Positions 24,037 through 32,489 of a stretch of 64,000 nucleotides of DNA are shown here, one piece after another. The notes below the pieces were generated by a model. The model saw only the letters and a program-made list of their open reading frames with translations. It was not told where the DNA came from and searched no databases. How positions within the stretch are numbered: position 1 is the stretch's first letter; each line of letters opens with the position of its first letter. Made by a program: the position numbers and the translations under genes. This DNA is from an uncultured Oscillospiraceae bacterium (GTDB lineage Bacteria; Bacillota; Clostridia; Oscillospirales; Oscillospiraceae), in assembly GCA_934569225.1 (NCBI GenBank), contig CAKTKC010000013.1:16826-80825 (forward strand), in the 5' to 3' direction.

Positions 24037-24286
24037 GGCGGCGCTTGAAAGCGCCGCCTCAGACTGTCAAAAAAGGCCGTTGGCCTTTTTTGACAAGAGG
24101 ATTGCAGTCTGCTGCGCGCACTTCTTGTCCGCCTTTGGCGGACAATTCGCACACTTGCAGCCTGTAAGGTATTTTCCGCCAGGTACACGCCCCGGCAGAA
24201 AATGATCTGACTTTATTTGCCGCCTGCGGGCGGCAAACTCTGCGAGGCTTTTTTGACAGACTAAGGCGGCGCTTGAAAGCGCCGCC
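24037..24286. mobile_element. MITE-like palindromic element between trxA and the DtxR-type gene
   Basis: The 250-bp intergenic region is bounded by two copies of GGCGGCGCTTGAAAGCGCCGCC (24037-24058 and 24265-24286), each itself a hairpin. Inside them lie imperfect terminal inverted repeats, AGACTGTCAAAAAAGGCC on the left and GGCTTTTTTGACAGACT on the right. The left end also forms its own GTCAAAAAAGGCC/GGCCTTTTTTGAC hairpin. The interior has short hairpins (GTCCGCC-tttg-GGCGGAC, GCCGCC-tgc-GGGCGGC) and no ORF. This is the structure of a non-autonomous transposable element. It also supplies bidirectional terminators for the convergent genes. Confidence 0.6.
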
Positions 24287-24290
24287 TGAT

Positions 24291-24662
24291 TTATTTCTTG
24301 TGCTGGTAATAGTACTGCTTGATGGCCTGGAAGGACTCGTCGCTGATGACGTGCTCGATCCGGCATGCGTCGTCGGTGGCGGTCTTTTCGTCCACACCCA
24401 GACGGATCAGCAGCTCCGAGAGCACCGTGTGGCGCTCGTAGATCGTCTCCGCCAGCTTTTTCCCGGAATCCGTCAGCGTGATCGCGCCGTCTTTTTCCAC
24501 GAGGATATATCCGCCCTCCCGGAGAATGCCCATCGCGCGGGAAACGCTGGGCTTGGAATACCCCAGATATTCGCTGACGTCAATGGAGCGGACATACCCG
24601 CTTTTCTTCGCCAGCACCAGTATAGCCTCAAGATACATTTCACCCGATTCCCGGACAGTCAT
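24291..24662 (-). CDS. DtxR/MntR-family metal-dependent regulator
   Basis: A 123-residue transcription factor with an N-terminal winged helix (SIDVSEYLGYSKPSVSRAM) and a dimerisation/metal-binding part (ETIYERHTVLSELLIRLGV, DACRIEHVISDESF). The EHVIS and ERH elements are typical metal-ligand positions of MntR-like proteins. It lacks the SH3 domain of DtxR, so it is the short MntR/TroR type. The second ATG (24662) is chosen because AAGGAG lies nine bases upstream; the first ATG at 24671 abuts that site. Manganese or iron homeostasis is likely; mntP lies 2.4 kb away but in another unit. Confidence 0.9.
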   Translation of the reverse strand: MTVRESGEMYLEAILVLAKKSGYVRSIDVSEYLGYSKPSVSRAMGILREGGYILVEKDGAITLTDSGKKLAETIYERHTVLSELLIRLGVDEKTATDDACRIEHVISDESFQAIKQYYYQHKK

Positions 24663-24779
24663 TCGGCTCATCTCCTTTTTATAAGAATATCACACTTTCC
24701 AGCCGAATGCAAGCGGCGGATTTCATTAAAAACAGAAAGGGCTGCCTGTATGGCAGCCCTTGTGTGCACCTTATCTTTC

Positions 24780-26123
24780 TTAGCTCCAGATTCTGTCGTT
24801 GGAGAATTCCTTGTTCCATGCGTCCGTGGGTTCCCACATGCCGGGGATGTCGGGATTCACATGCTCCCGGAGGACTTCTTCATTCAGGGACTCAATTCCC
24901 AGGCCGGGGGCTGTGGGAACCTTAATGAAGCCGTTCTCAATAAGGGGCTTTGGCAAACCATTGACCATATCGCTCCACCAGGGAACGTCTACAGAATGGT
25001 ATTCCAGCGCAAGCACATTGTGCATGGCGGCAGCGGCATGTACCGCGGCCATGCAGCCGACGGGAGACTCCGCCATATGAACGGCCACCGCAACACCATG
25101 CTCGTCGGCGATATCCGCGATCTTCTTCAGCTCCAGCGCGCCGCCGCAGGTGAGAACGTCCGGATGGATGACGGAAACGCCGCCCGCTTTGATCAGATGC
25201 TCAAACGGCTCCTTCAGGTAGATATCCTCGCCGGTGCAGACGGGGATGCAAGTGGAGTTGCGCAGACGCACATACTGATCGGTCAGCATCCAGGGTACCA
25301 TATCCTCGATCCACGCCAGGTTATACGGCTCCATTCTGCGGGCAAACCGGATGCAGTCCTCCACGCACACATGGCCAAAGTGATCAATGGCCAGCGGCAC
25401 CTCATAGCCGATCACGTCACGCACTTCTTTGACGTAGTTTTCAAGGTAGTCAAGACCCTTCTCGGTCAGATGAATCCCGGTGAAGGGATGGGCGGTATTG
25501 ACGATCTGATAGCTCTTCTGGTGACGAACCATATCGGCGGTCACGCTGCCGCCCTGCACGTTCAGGATGTGAGGTGCGTAGGTTTTCATATCGTCGATAA
25601 GGCCAAGGGGCGCGTTCAGCGTGCCGGGTTCATCCAGGAGCAGGCCGATCCCCAAGTCCATTTTCAGGAAGGTAAAGCCCATGTCCATTCTCTTTTTCAG
25701 AGCAAGCCCCATGTCATGGCCGGTATGCTTGCCATCCACATCGGTATCACAGTATACCCGGATGGAATCCCGGAATTTCCCGCCCAGCATCTGGTAAACA
25801 GGTACGCCGTAGGCCTTGCCTGCCAGATCCCACAGAGCGATCTCAATGCCGGAAACGCCGCCGCCCTGGCGGGAATGGAAGCCGAACTGCTTGATTTTAT
25901 GGAACAGCCGGTCGACGTCGCAGGGATTTTCGCCGATCAGTCTGCTTTTCAGCATTGCGGCATAGGTTTTGCTGGATGCGTCCCGAACCTCGCCGTAGCC
26001 CTCAATACCCTGATTGGTCATGATTTTCAGGAGGGTGCAGCGCTTTGGCGCTCCGTCAATGTCAACGAAACGAATATCGGTGATACGCAGATCAGAAGGA
26101 TTGGAGTAAGTATTATAGCTCAT
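24780..26123 (-). CDS. Mandelate racemase/muconate lactonizing enzyme-family (enolase superfamily) sugar-acid dehydratase
   Basis: A 447-residue enolase-superfamily protein. The N-terminal capping domain covers about 10-125 and the TIM barrel follows. Expected metal ligands are Asp 247 (LAIDHFGH), Glu 273 (WIEDMVPW) and Glu 299 (TGEDIY), with candidate catalytic His 349 (VHMAESP) and Lys 154 (FLKMDLG). The DHF-H arrangement resembles the mannonate/acid-sugar dehydratase side of the superfamily more than muconate cycloisomerases. The start at 26123 has AAGGAG nine bases upstream. It is divergent from an AraC-type regulator and lies near UxuA-like and RraA-like genes, consistent with sugar-acid breakdown. 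The exact substrate is not determinable here. Confidence 0.88.
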   Translation of the reverse strand: MSYNTYSNPSDLRITDIRFVDIDGAPKRCTLLKIMTNQGIEGYGEVRDASSKTYAAMLKSRLIGENPCDVDRLFHKIKQFGFHSRQGGGVSGIEIALWDLAGKAYGVPVYQMLGGKFRDSIRVYCDTDVDGKHTGHDMGLALKKRMDMGFTFLKMDLGIGLLLDEPGTLNAPLGLIDDMKTYAPHILNVQGGSVTADMVRHQKSYQIVNTAHPFTGIHLTEKGLDYLENYVKEVRDVIGYEVPLAIDHFGHVCVEDCIRFARRMEPYNLAWIEDMVPWMLTDQYVRLRNSTCIPVCTGEDIYLKEPFEHLIKAGGVSVIHPDVLTCGGALELKKIADIADEHGVAVAVHMAESPVGCMAAVHAAAAMHNVLALEYHSVDVPWWSDMVNGLPKPLIENGFIKVPTAPGLGIESLNEEVLREHVNPDIPGMWEPTDAWNKEFSNDRIWS

Positions 26124-26235
26124 TGGGTTCGCTCCTTTTCGAAGAATTCCGGCGTTTGCCGCTGAGTACATTGTAAAGGCTTTTTCTCCGGGAGACTACC
26201 AATATCCTATTGCATTCTGCCAATTTATTTTGCTC

Positions 26236-26263
26236 TTGCGAAAACGGATTTTTCGGTTAGAAT
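26236..26263 (+). promoter_or_regulatory. Promoter of the AraC-type regulator
   Basis: TTGCGA (26236-26241), 16-base spacer, TAGAAT (26258-26263). It lies in the 196-base divergent region shared with the dehydratase gene. Confidence 0.55.
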
Positions 26264-26319
26264 AGAAGCTGTGGGTGCCGCATTTCAAAATGGGGGCAGA
26301 ACGCAGAAAGGAGAACGGC

Positions 26320-27222
26320 ATGATTACAGGTGAGGTATACACAATCGGTTCGGCAGCTACGGACACGCCGCAGCTGCGATTGTATCATTCCGTGGTTCTG
26401 CCCTTTCAGCGCCCCTACGAGGAACACCGGCATACCGCGTTTGAGGTTTCCCTGATCTGCGCGGGGAACGGGGTCTACCGGGCGGGATCCCATAGCTATC
26501 ACTTCCGGCCGGGAGATGTTTTCCTGTTCAGCAGCAATGAGCCCCACTGCATTGTGGAGGTCTCGGGAGGCGGCGCACTGGACATCATGAATCTTCAATT
26601 TGAGCCGCGGTTCCTCTGGTCGCCGGAAAATCTGCTGTTTCAGGTGCATTACCCGGAAATATTCTTCAAGCGCAACGAAAAATATTCCCATCTTCTTGCC
26701 TCTGCATCGGAGACCGGGAATGGATTTGCCAACAGATTGCAGGCCATTGAGCGGGAATTCCAGAGGAAGGACACGGACTATAAGATGATGGTCAAGCTCC
26801 AGGTTCTGGAGCTGCTCGTCCTGATCCGCAGAGAGTATGCCGACTGCGTGATCGAACCGGCCAAAGCCGTGACCACAAACTATCTGGCGCAGATGGAACG
26901 TGCGCTGGACTACATTGACCAGAATCTCGCAGGGGAGTTGGACTTAAGCAGCGTTGCCAGGGAAGCCGCCATGAGTCCGGCCTATTTTTCTTCCCTGTTC
27001 AAGAAGCTCAACGGCATGACGCTTTGGGAATATGTCCAGTCCCGGCGCATTGAAATGGCTGCGGAAATGCTGCTTTCCACCGACCGCAGCGTGACCCAGG
27101 TCGCGATGGAGTGCGGATATAACAGCATATCCAACTTCAACAGAAGCTTTAAGGCCATCACCGGGCAAAGTCCCGTCGCCTATCGGAAGATGAGCCGGGC
27201 GCAGACGGACAGTCCTGTCTGA
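26320..27222 (+). CDS. AraC-family transcriptional regulator
   Basis: A 300-residue regulator. The N-terminal cupin sensor domain (about 15-150) contains HRHTAFEVSLICAGNG, FRPGDVFLFSSNEPHC. The C-terminal double helix-turn-helix (about 200-297) contains DLSSVAREAAMSPAYFSSLFKK and SVTQVAMECGYNSISNFNRSFK. The start at 26320 has AAGGAG six bases upstream. It is divergent from the enolase-superfamily dehydratase and probably activates it in response to a sugar or sugar acid. A hairpin terminator follows. Confidence 0.93.
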   Translation: MITGEVYTIGSAATDTPQLRLYHSVVLPFQRPYEEHRHTAFEVSLICAGNGVYRAGSHSYHFRPGDVFLFSSNEPHCIVEVSGGGALDIMNLQFEPRFLWSPENLLFQVHYPEIFFKRNEKYSHLLASASETGNGFANRLQAIEREFQRKDTDYKMMVKLQVLELLVLIRREYADCVIEPAKAVTTNYLAQMERALDYIDQNLAGELDLSSVAREAAMSPAYFSSLFKKLNGMTLWEYVQSRRIEMAAEMLLSTDRSVTQVAMECGYNSISNFNRSFKAITGQSPVAYRKMSRAQTDSPV

Positions 27223-27264
27223 CATTGTTATCCGAACCAGACACAGAAACCATTCAAATACAGA

Positions 27265-27294
27265 CCCGGCAGACGGCGATCCTCGTCTGCCGGG
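27265..27294 (+). terminator. Terminator of the AraC-type gene
   Basis: CCCGGCAGACG pairs with CGTCTGCCGGG (27265-27294), followed by CTTGCTT; 27223-27420 holds no gene. Confidence 0.7.
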
Positions 27295-27420
27295 CTTGCT
27301 TATATCCACGGTTCTGACCAGCCAAACGGGCAAAGCGCCCCAGGATAACCACGAAGGCGGTTGTCCCGGGGCACCGGTGAAAAGGGAAGAAGAAGTCTGT
27401 TTTGGGTGTTCAGAAATTCC

Positions 27421-28383
27421 TTAGTAAAGCGGATATCCGATGGCCTCGGCCAGCCCCCGCAAATAGCCGATGGCATAAAGGCGCCCGATGCACTCGTAGC
27501 CGGGGCGGTCGTTATTTTCCCCGGCCATGGTCGGCACATGGTCAATGCGGACGGGACCGTCGAAGCCCACGTCCCTATAGCATTTCAGGGCGCGAACCAT
27601 ATCCGTCTGGCCATTGTCGTGGAAGGTTTCGTGGAAGCACTCCAATGTACCGGAAATATCCCGGAAATGGACGAAGAATATCTTATCCTGTCTTCCGAAG
27701 TGTTCAATACACTCGTAGACATTCTCGCCCATAGCGGCGAAATTGGCCTGACACATGGTGATCCCCAGATTGGGGCTCGGCACCAGATCGATGGCTTTCT
27801 GGATGTTTTCCCTACTGATCAGAATGCGGCTGAGATTGCCGAGCTTTTTCAGCGGCGGGTCATCCGGGTGGAGCGCGATTTTGATGCCCCACTTTTCGCA
27901 TTCCGGGATAACGGCCTTCAGAAAATAGCTTAAGTTATCCCAGAGCGTCTGCTCATCTATGGACAGCGCCGGATCGATATCGGCATCCCGCAGGTCGAAG
28001 CCGGTGACATACGCGCCGCCCCGCTCCGGGAAGGTGCCGGTGGTGCGATACCAGCCAACCTCTGCCATGAAATTGGTGCATATGATCTCCCAGCCGTTGG
28101 CTGCCAGCAGAGGGATCATTTTTAAGACCTTCTCGATGCTTTCGTCCCGCTTGTCATCGCCGCGTTTGATGTGGTCGTGAACGGAATTGGGCATTGGCTC
28201 TACCACAAGGGGGGCAAGCCCGGCGTTTCTGAACCGCAGCGCAACGGCTTTCACATGCGCGGCATTGGTCATATCAAATTCTGCGTTCTCGGGCAGACGA
28301 ACCACCGCATGGTTCACACCAAGCTGCTTCGCCAGCTGCCACTGCACACTGGGGTTGCTCAGAAAGTAGTCAGAAAGAATCAT
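27421..28383 (-). CDS. UxuA-like D-mannonate dehydratase family protein
   Basis: A TIM-barrel enzyme of 320 residues. UxuA converts D-mannonate to 2-keto-3-deoxygluconate in hexuronate catabolism. Recognisable blocks are YVTGFDLRDAD, IKIALHPDDPPL, LGITMCQANFAAMG, FFVHFRDISG and RIDHVPTMAGE, which carry the metal-binding Cys/His/Asp positions of the family. It is clearly shorter than UxuA of E. coli or Bacillus (about 360-394 aa), mainly at the N-terminus, so it may be a related specificity. It lies 17 bases after the RraA-like gene, forming a two-gene operon. Confidence 0.85.
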   Translation of the reverse strand: MILSDYFLSNPSVQWQLAKQLGVNHAVVRLPENAEFDMTNAAHVKAVALRFRNAGLAPLVVEPMPNSVHDHIKRGDDKRDESIEKVLKMIPLLAANGWEIICTNFMAEVGWYRTTGTFPERGGAYVTGFDLRDADIDPALSIDEQTLWDNLSYFLKAVIPECEKWGIKIALHPDDPPLKKLGNLSRILISRENIQKAIDLVPSPNLGITMCQANFAAMGENVYECIEHFGRQDKIFFVHFRDISGTLECFHETFHDNGQTDMVRALKCYRDVGFDGPVRIDHVPTMAGENNDRPGYECIGRLYAIGYLRGLAEAIGYPLY

Positions 28384-28400
28384 GACCGGACTCCGGCGGC

Positions 28401-29123
28401 TCAGAAACGGCCGTAACGGTTGTACACGTCAAAGGGATCTTCTCCCCGCGCCATGGCCTCGCGGCTGCCCTTTTCTGCGTCAAATGCTTTTTCGGCAACC
28501 TCCAGCACCTTCACGGTCAGATCCTTGGGAACGATCACAACACCGTCCATATCGCCGAAGACATAGTCGCCCGGGTTGACCTGGAGCATGCCGTCAATTC
28601 CGTTTACGTAAATCGGGATCATGTAGTCCACATTCAGGGAACGTCCCAGGGATTCCACAGGGCTGCGGAAGCGGCAGAAGGTGGGGAAGCCCATCTTGAC
28701 CAGGAGGGAGGAATCCCGGGTGGAGCCGTCAATGACCGCACCGACGCAGCCGTGGGCGCGCATGGTGGTGGCGGTGATCTCGCCGAACTGGCCGCAGTTT
28801 CTGTTGCCCTGCACGTCCGACAGCAGCACGCATCCGGGGGTCATGCTGTTGATCATGCCCAGACGCATGTTGTAGGTATAGGCATCCCGGGTGGGGGTGG
28901 TACGGCGAATGACAGTAAACGCGGGGCCTGCGACCTTCATGTCGTTGACAAGGGGATAGATTCCGCTGTCCATGGCGCGGCCGCCCATGCCGAACTCAAT
29001 TTCCAGCGTATCATAGATCAGTGCGGTGTACAGCCGCTTGTATCTGCGGGCAATATCTTCTACGTCATAGTCTACTTCAATATAGCGTCGCTCGTATACG
29101 TCTTCAATTCTTTCTTCAGCCAT
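28401..29123 (-). CDS. RraA-like / HMG-type aldolase or decarboxylase
   Basis: A 240-residue member of the RraA/MenG fold. Some members are 4-hydroxy-4-methyl-2-oxoglutarate aldolases or oxaloacetate decarboxylases; true RraA inhibits RNase E. The metal/substrate block GCVGAVIDGSTRDSS (Asp and Arg of the G-x-R-D motif) and YVFGDMDGVVIVPKD are present, which fits a catalytic member. The N-terminal extension of about 45 residues (VDYDVEDIARRYKRLYTALI) is normal for the decarboxylase-type subgroup. The start at 29123 follows AGGAGAAG. It is first in the operon with the UxuA-like gene, behind a promoter with a perfect palindrome upstream. Confidence 0.85.
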   Translation of the reverse strand: MAEERIEDVYERRYIEVDYDVEDIARRYKRLYTALIYDTLEIEFGMGGRAMDSGIYPLVNDMKVAGPAFTVIRRTTPTRDAYTYNMRLGMINSMTPGCVLLSDVQGNRNCGQFGEITATTMRAHGCVGAVIDGSTRDSSLLVKMGFPTFCRFRSPVESLGRSLNVDYMIPIYVNGIDGMLQVNPGDYVFGDMDGVVIVPKDLTVKVLEVAEKAFDAEKGSREAMARGEDPFDVYNRYGRF

Positions 29124-29182
29124 AATTCTTCTCCTTACAATTCATATTTCCAGTATTTTCCCCTTTACCGGGGCGTGCTTTT

Positions 29183-29211
29183 AGAATATAGTTGTATAAC
29201 CGGGATGTCAA
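29183..29211 (-). promoter_or_regulatory. Promoter of the rraA-uxuA-like operon
   Basis: Minus strand TTGACA (29206-29211), 17-base spacer, TATTCT (29183-29188), 60 bases before the start. Confidence 0.8.
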
Positions 29212-29212
29212 G

Positions 29213-29233
29213 TAATTTCATATTATGAAATTA
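29213..29233. promoter_or_regulatory. Perfect 21-bp palindrome, candidate operator
   Basis: TAATTTCATA-T-TATGAAATTA abuts the -35 element of the rraA-uxuA-like promoter in the divergent region shared with the dehydrogenase operon. TTTCAT/ATGAAA arms with a short centre are typical of IclR-type (for example KdgR-like) sites, and an IclR-family gene lies at the end of this island. Regulator assignment is inference. Confidence 0.65.
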
Positions 29234-29373
29234 TACAGCAAATCGGGCAGAGAACCGGTGGCCGTCCGGCTTCCCCGAGGGGGAGGGGCAGGGAAACGGC
29301 AGTGATACGCAATCGGTGAAAACGGCGTTTCGAAAGAGCGTAATATAGTTAACTTTTTTCGGACAATAGTTTA

Positions 29374-29402
29374 TTGAACAATACCGACTTATCGCTTATA
29401 TT
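29374..29402 (+). promoter_or_regulatory. Promoter of the dehydrogenase-ABC operon
   Basis: TTGAAC (29374-29379), 17-base spacer, TATATT (29397-29402), about 90 bases before the TTG start. The remainder of 29124-29493 holds the opposite promoter and its operator, and no gene. Confidence 0.6.
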
Positions 29403-29493
29403 TTAGGCAGTAACCAACAAAATGCCAAGTCAATCGAACTTGTTTTTGGCTATTTTTCAGCAAACATAAATCTGCGGGAAAGGTGGAGCCGTT

Positions 29494-30588
29494 TTGGACA
29501 AGAAGAAAATGTGTTCTGGTGCCGGAAATTATTTCCAGGGAAGCGGCGTTCTACGGGACTGCGGGGACGAGATCAGGCGCAAGGGATATCACAAGGCGTG
29601 TATCCTGGGCGGCGAGAAGGCGCTTGGTGCTGCCCTGCCGGTCTTATCCGACAGCCTGCGCAGTGCCGGAGTGGAATTTAATGTACACGGGTTTTCCGGT
29701 TTCTGCACGACAGAAGAAATTGACGCTTTCACGGAGCGGTCCCACGCAGAGGGCGCGGACTGCATCATAGGCGTCGGCGGCGGAAAAGCAATGGATCTGG
29801 CAAAAGCGGCCGCAGCCCTGAGAGGATGCGCGGTATTTACCGTGCCTACCTCTGCTGCCACCTGCGCGGCCTATGCGGCGCTGTCCATCGTGTACAATCA
29901 GGAAGGCTGCCAGGATCACACCCGGTATCACACGGACGAAGTAAATGGCGTCTTTGTTGACATGGAGATTCTTGCCAGGGCGCCGGCAAGGCTGCTGGCC
30001 GCTGGCATGGCCGATGCGATGGCCAAATCCTGCGAATACAGCTCCATGCGAAGCTCCCTTCACTACGGTGATGTGGATATCTCCAAATATCTGGGCTATT
30101 CCATGGCGAGGGCTGCGGATGAGGTGCTGCTCACATGTGGACAGCAGGCGTACCAGGACAATTGCAGGGGCATCGTCAGCCAGAGCCTGGAGGATGCGGT
30201 CTATGTATGCATTGCATCCACCGGGATCATCAGCAACATGGGCGGCTTCTGCGGAAGAACCGGTTCCCGCTTCGCAATTGCCCATGGCTTTAACGAGGTG
30301 CTCCGCGGGCGTTATGTAAATACAAAGGATTGGCTGCATGGTGAAATCGTAGGTGTCGGCATTTTGGCTCAGCTTCATGCGAACGGGATGCCCCAGGCCC
30401 ATCAGGAGCGCGTCCGGGCGTTTTACCGTGCCATCGGCGTCCCGGTAACGCTGGAGGAAATGGGCATCCGGCTGGACGACGCAGGATTTGCCAGGCTTCA
30501 GGAAGAGCTGGTGCAGCACAGCCATGTCAGCGAAGAGAATGCTCCCCGTGTGCGGGATGCTGTTGCATTTGTCCGCGCCCGGCAGTAG
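29494..30588 (+). CDS. GldA-like iron/zinc-containing alcohol dehydrogenase
   Basis: A 364-residue type III alcohol dehydrogenase of the glycerol dehydrogenase group. The NAD-binding GGGKAMDLAKAAA (near 90), TVPTSAATCAAYAALSIVY and metal ligands in LAAGMADAMAKSCEY (Asp), IAHGFNEVL (His) and LHGEIVGVG (His) follow the GldA pattern. The start is TTG at 29494, supported by AAGGTGGAG seven bases upstream; the first ATG in frame would remove the N-terminal strand. It heads the operon with the Dpp/Opp-type transporter, so it likely oxidises or reduces an intermediate of the imported compound rather than glycerol. That role is inferred. Confidence 0.88.
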   Translation: MDKKKMCSGAGNYFQGSGVLRDCGDEIRRKGYHKACILGGEKALGAALPVLSDSLRSAGVEFNVHGFSGFCTTEEIDAFTERSHAEGADCIIGVGGGKAMDLAKAAAALRGCAVFTVPTSAATCAAYAALSIVYNQEGCQDHTRYHTDEVNGVFVDMEILARAPARLLAAGMADAMAKSCEYSSMRSSLHYGDVDISKYLGYSMARAADEVLLTCGQQAYQDNCRGIVSQSLEDAVYVCIASTGIISNMGGFCGRTGSRFAIAHGFNEVLRGRYVNTKDWLHGEIVGVGILAQLHANGMPQAHQERVRAFYRAIGVPVTLEEMGIRLDDAGFARLQEELVQHSHVSEENAPRVRDAVAFVRARQ

Positions 30589-30700
30589 AATTCTAAGGAA
30601 CCTCTGAATCAATCGCCGAGAGCTTCCCTGACGTATCTGGCGGAGGCCGACGCCTCCGTGCCGATAAAGGAAAAAGAACTGTACAATTAAGGAGGAAAAC

Positions 30701-32308
30701 ATGAAAAAACTAGTTTGCGTCTTACTTGCATTGGTCATGGTATTGGGCATGGCAGCCTGCGGCTCCAAGCCCGAAGCGCCGGTGACTCAGGCCACAGAAA
30801 AGCCTGCCAACGCAGAAACCGCCGCCGCTCCCGCCGATGAAAGCGGCATTGTCCGCGGCGGTACGCTGAAGGTCGGCAAGGGCATTCTGCTCTCCACCCT
30901 GGATCCCACCAAGGTTACGGCACGTGACTCCGACTATGATGTCATCTGCCAGATCTACGAGCCTCTGGTTCGCGCGGATGCCAACGGTAATCTGGTCAGC
31001 GGCCTGGCGGAAACCTGGGACGTGGTGGATGACACAACCATCGTGTTCCATCTGCGTACCGACGTAAAATTCCACGACGGCACCGAATTCAACGCGGACG
31101 CCGTCAAGGCAAACTTTGACTACTACATGGACGAAGCAGTCGGCGCCATTTTCGCTACGGAGCTGAAGTGCGTCGAAAGCGTGGAAGTGGTTGACGCTGC
31201 CACGGTTCAGGTCAATCTGAATCAGTCCTCCTCCACCTTCATTACGGACCTTACCAACTATTCCGGCCTGATGATCGCCCCCTCCGCCCTGTCTCAGGGT
31301 GCTGAGTACCTGGCCAGCAACGCGTGCGGCACCGGCCCGTTCAAGGTCGCGGAATATGTTGAGGGCGTCAGCATCGCGCTGGAAGCCAACCCCGACTACT
31401 ATCGCAGCGGCGAGGACGGCAAGCCTCTGCCCTATCTGGATCGGGTCGACATCAGCATGATCAGCGATCAGACCACTAAGGTCAACAGCCTTCTGGCCGG
31501 TGACATTCAGCTGACCGACTATCTGACCACCACCGGCATCGAGCAGCTGGAAACCAACTCCGACTTCACCCTCCAGCGCATCGCCACCTCCGATATCTAC
31601 ACCCTGTTCTGCCAGATCGACGACAAGGTTCTGAGCGATCAGAAGGTTCGTCAGGCGCTTGCCTACGCGGTTGACCGGGAAGCTCTGGCCAATGTAATCA
31701 CCCGCGGCTACGGCTTTGCCAGCAACTGGGCCTGTGATCCCGACCAGTGGTTCTACAGCGACTATACTCCCTACAGCTACGACGTTGAGAAGGCAAAATC
31801 CCTTCTGGCGGAAGCCGGTTACGCCGACGGCGTGACCCTGACCATGCAGTGTATCTCCCGTGAGCCGGACAACACCGTTATGCAGGTTCTGCAGCAGCAG
31901 CTCGCCGCTGCCGGCATCACGCTGGTTCTGGAATCCATGGAGCGCACCGAATGGGTCTCCGTCTGGACGACCGAGCATACCGGTCAGCTGGGTCTTGCAA
32001 AGATGACCGTTCCCCGCGTTGACGCTTACGTGCAGCTGAACACCAACATGGGCGGCACCTCCGCCAACAACTACTCCACCTACAAAGGAGAAGAGTTCAA
32101 TACCCTGCTGCAGAGCCTGAGCGGAATCTATGACGCAAACGAGCAGAAGGAAGTCCTGCACAAGGCTCAGGAGGTTTACCTGAACGACTGCGCTTCCATT
32201 TTCCTGTACCAGATGCCCCGTTATGACGCCTACGCAAACAGCGTTCAGAACTTTACCACGTTGGCGCTCGGCCCCTGGGATCTGTCTCAGATCTGGCTGG
32301 CCAACTGA
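30701..32308 (+). CDS. ABC transporter substrate-binding lipoprotein, family 5 (Dpp/Opp type)
   Basis: A 535-residue extracellular binding lipoprotein with a signal peptide ending in the lipobox GMAACGSK (Cys about 20) and an Ala/Thr/Pro linker. The SBP_bac_5 signatures are LAETWDVVDDTTIVFHLRTDVKFHDGTEF in part and KVRQALAYAVDREAL. The family binds di/oligopeptides, nickel, or plant-derived oligosaccharides and glycosides. In this sugar-acid context a carbohydrate ligand is plausible, but peptide cannot be excluded. TTAAGGAGG precedes the start. Confidence 0.93.
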   Translation: MKKLVCVLLALVMVLGMAACGSKPEAPVTQATEKPANAETAAAPADESGIVRGGTLKVGKGILLSTLDPTKVTARDSDYDVICQIYEPLVRADANGNLVSGLAETWDVVDDTTIVFHLRTDVKFHDGTEFNADAVKANFDYYMDEAVGAIFATELKCVESVEVVDAATVQVNLNQSSSTFITDLTNYSGLMIAPSALSQGAEYLASNACGTGPFKVAEYVEGVSIALEANPDYYRSGEDGKPLPYLDRVDISMISDQTTKVNSLLAGDIQLTDYLTTTGIEQLETNSDFTLQRIATSDIYTLFCQIDDKVLSDQKVRQALAYAVDREALANVITRGYGFASNWACDPDQWFYSDYTPYSYDVEKAKSLLAEAGYADGVTLTMQCISREPDNTVMQVLQQQLAAAGITLVLESMERTEWVSVWTTEHTGQLGLAKMTVPRVDAYVQLNTNMGGTSANNYSTYKGEEFNTLLQSLSGIYDANEQKEVLHKAQEVYLNDCASIFLYQMPRYDAYANSVQNFTTLALGPWDLSQIWLAN

Positions 32309-32382
32309 CCCTGCTGCATTCACCCGGGCACGGTCGTCAAACGGCGGATACCAGCGTTTTCCACGGCTTTTAGAACAGGGCA

Positions 32383-32466
32383 GCACCGCACAGAAAAGTG
32401 CGGTGCCGCCTTGGCGAAAACGAACCCCGAGAGGCAAGGTGGAGTTGTGAAGAATACTCCGCCTTG
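32383..32466 (+). promoter_or_regulatory. Tandem stem-loops between binding protein and permease genes
   Basis: GCACCGCAC/GTGCGGTGC (32383-32406) and CAAGGTGGAGT/ACTCCGCCTTG (32435-32466, followed by TCTTTGTT). Such hairpins after an SBP gene usually stabilise its mRNA or partly terminate, giving excess binding protein. Confidence 0.6.
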
Positions 32467-32489
32467 TCTTTGTTAAGAAGGAGAGAAGC

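Noticed and set aside
24037..24286. CRISPR array
   Set aside because: The repeats are inverted, only two copies exist, there are no spacers of equal size and no cas genes.
28401..29123. RraA as a ribonuclease E inhibitor
   Set aside because: The G-x-R-D catalytic motif and the sugar-acid gene context fit the aldolase/decarboxylase subgroup.
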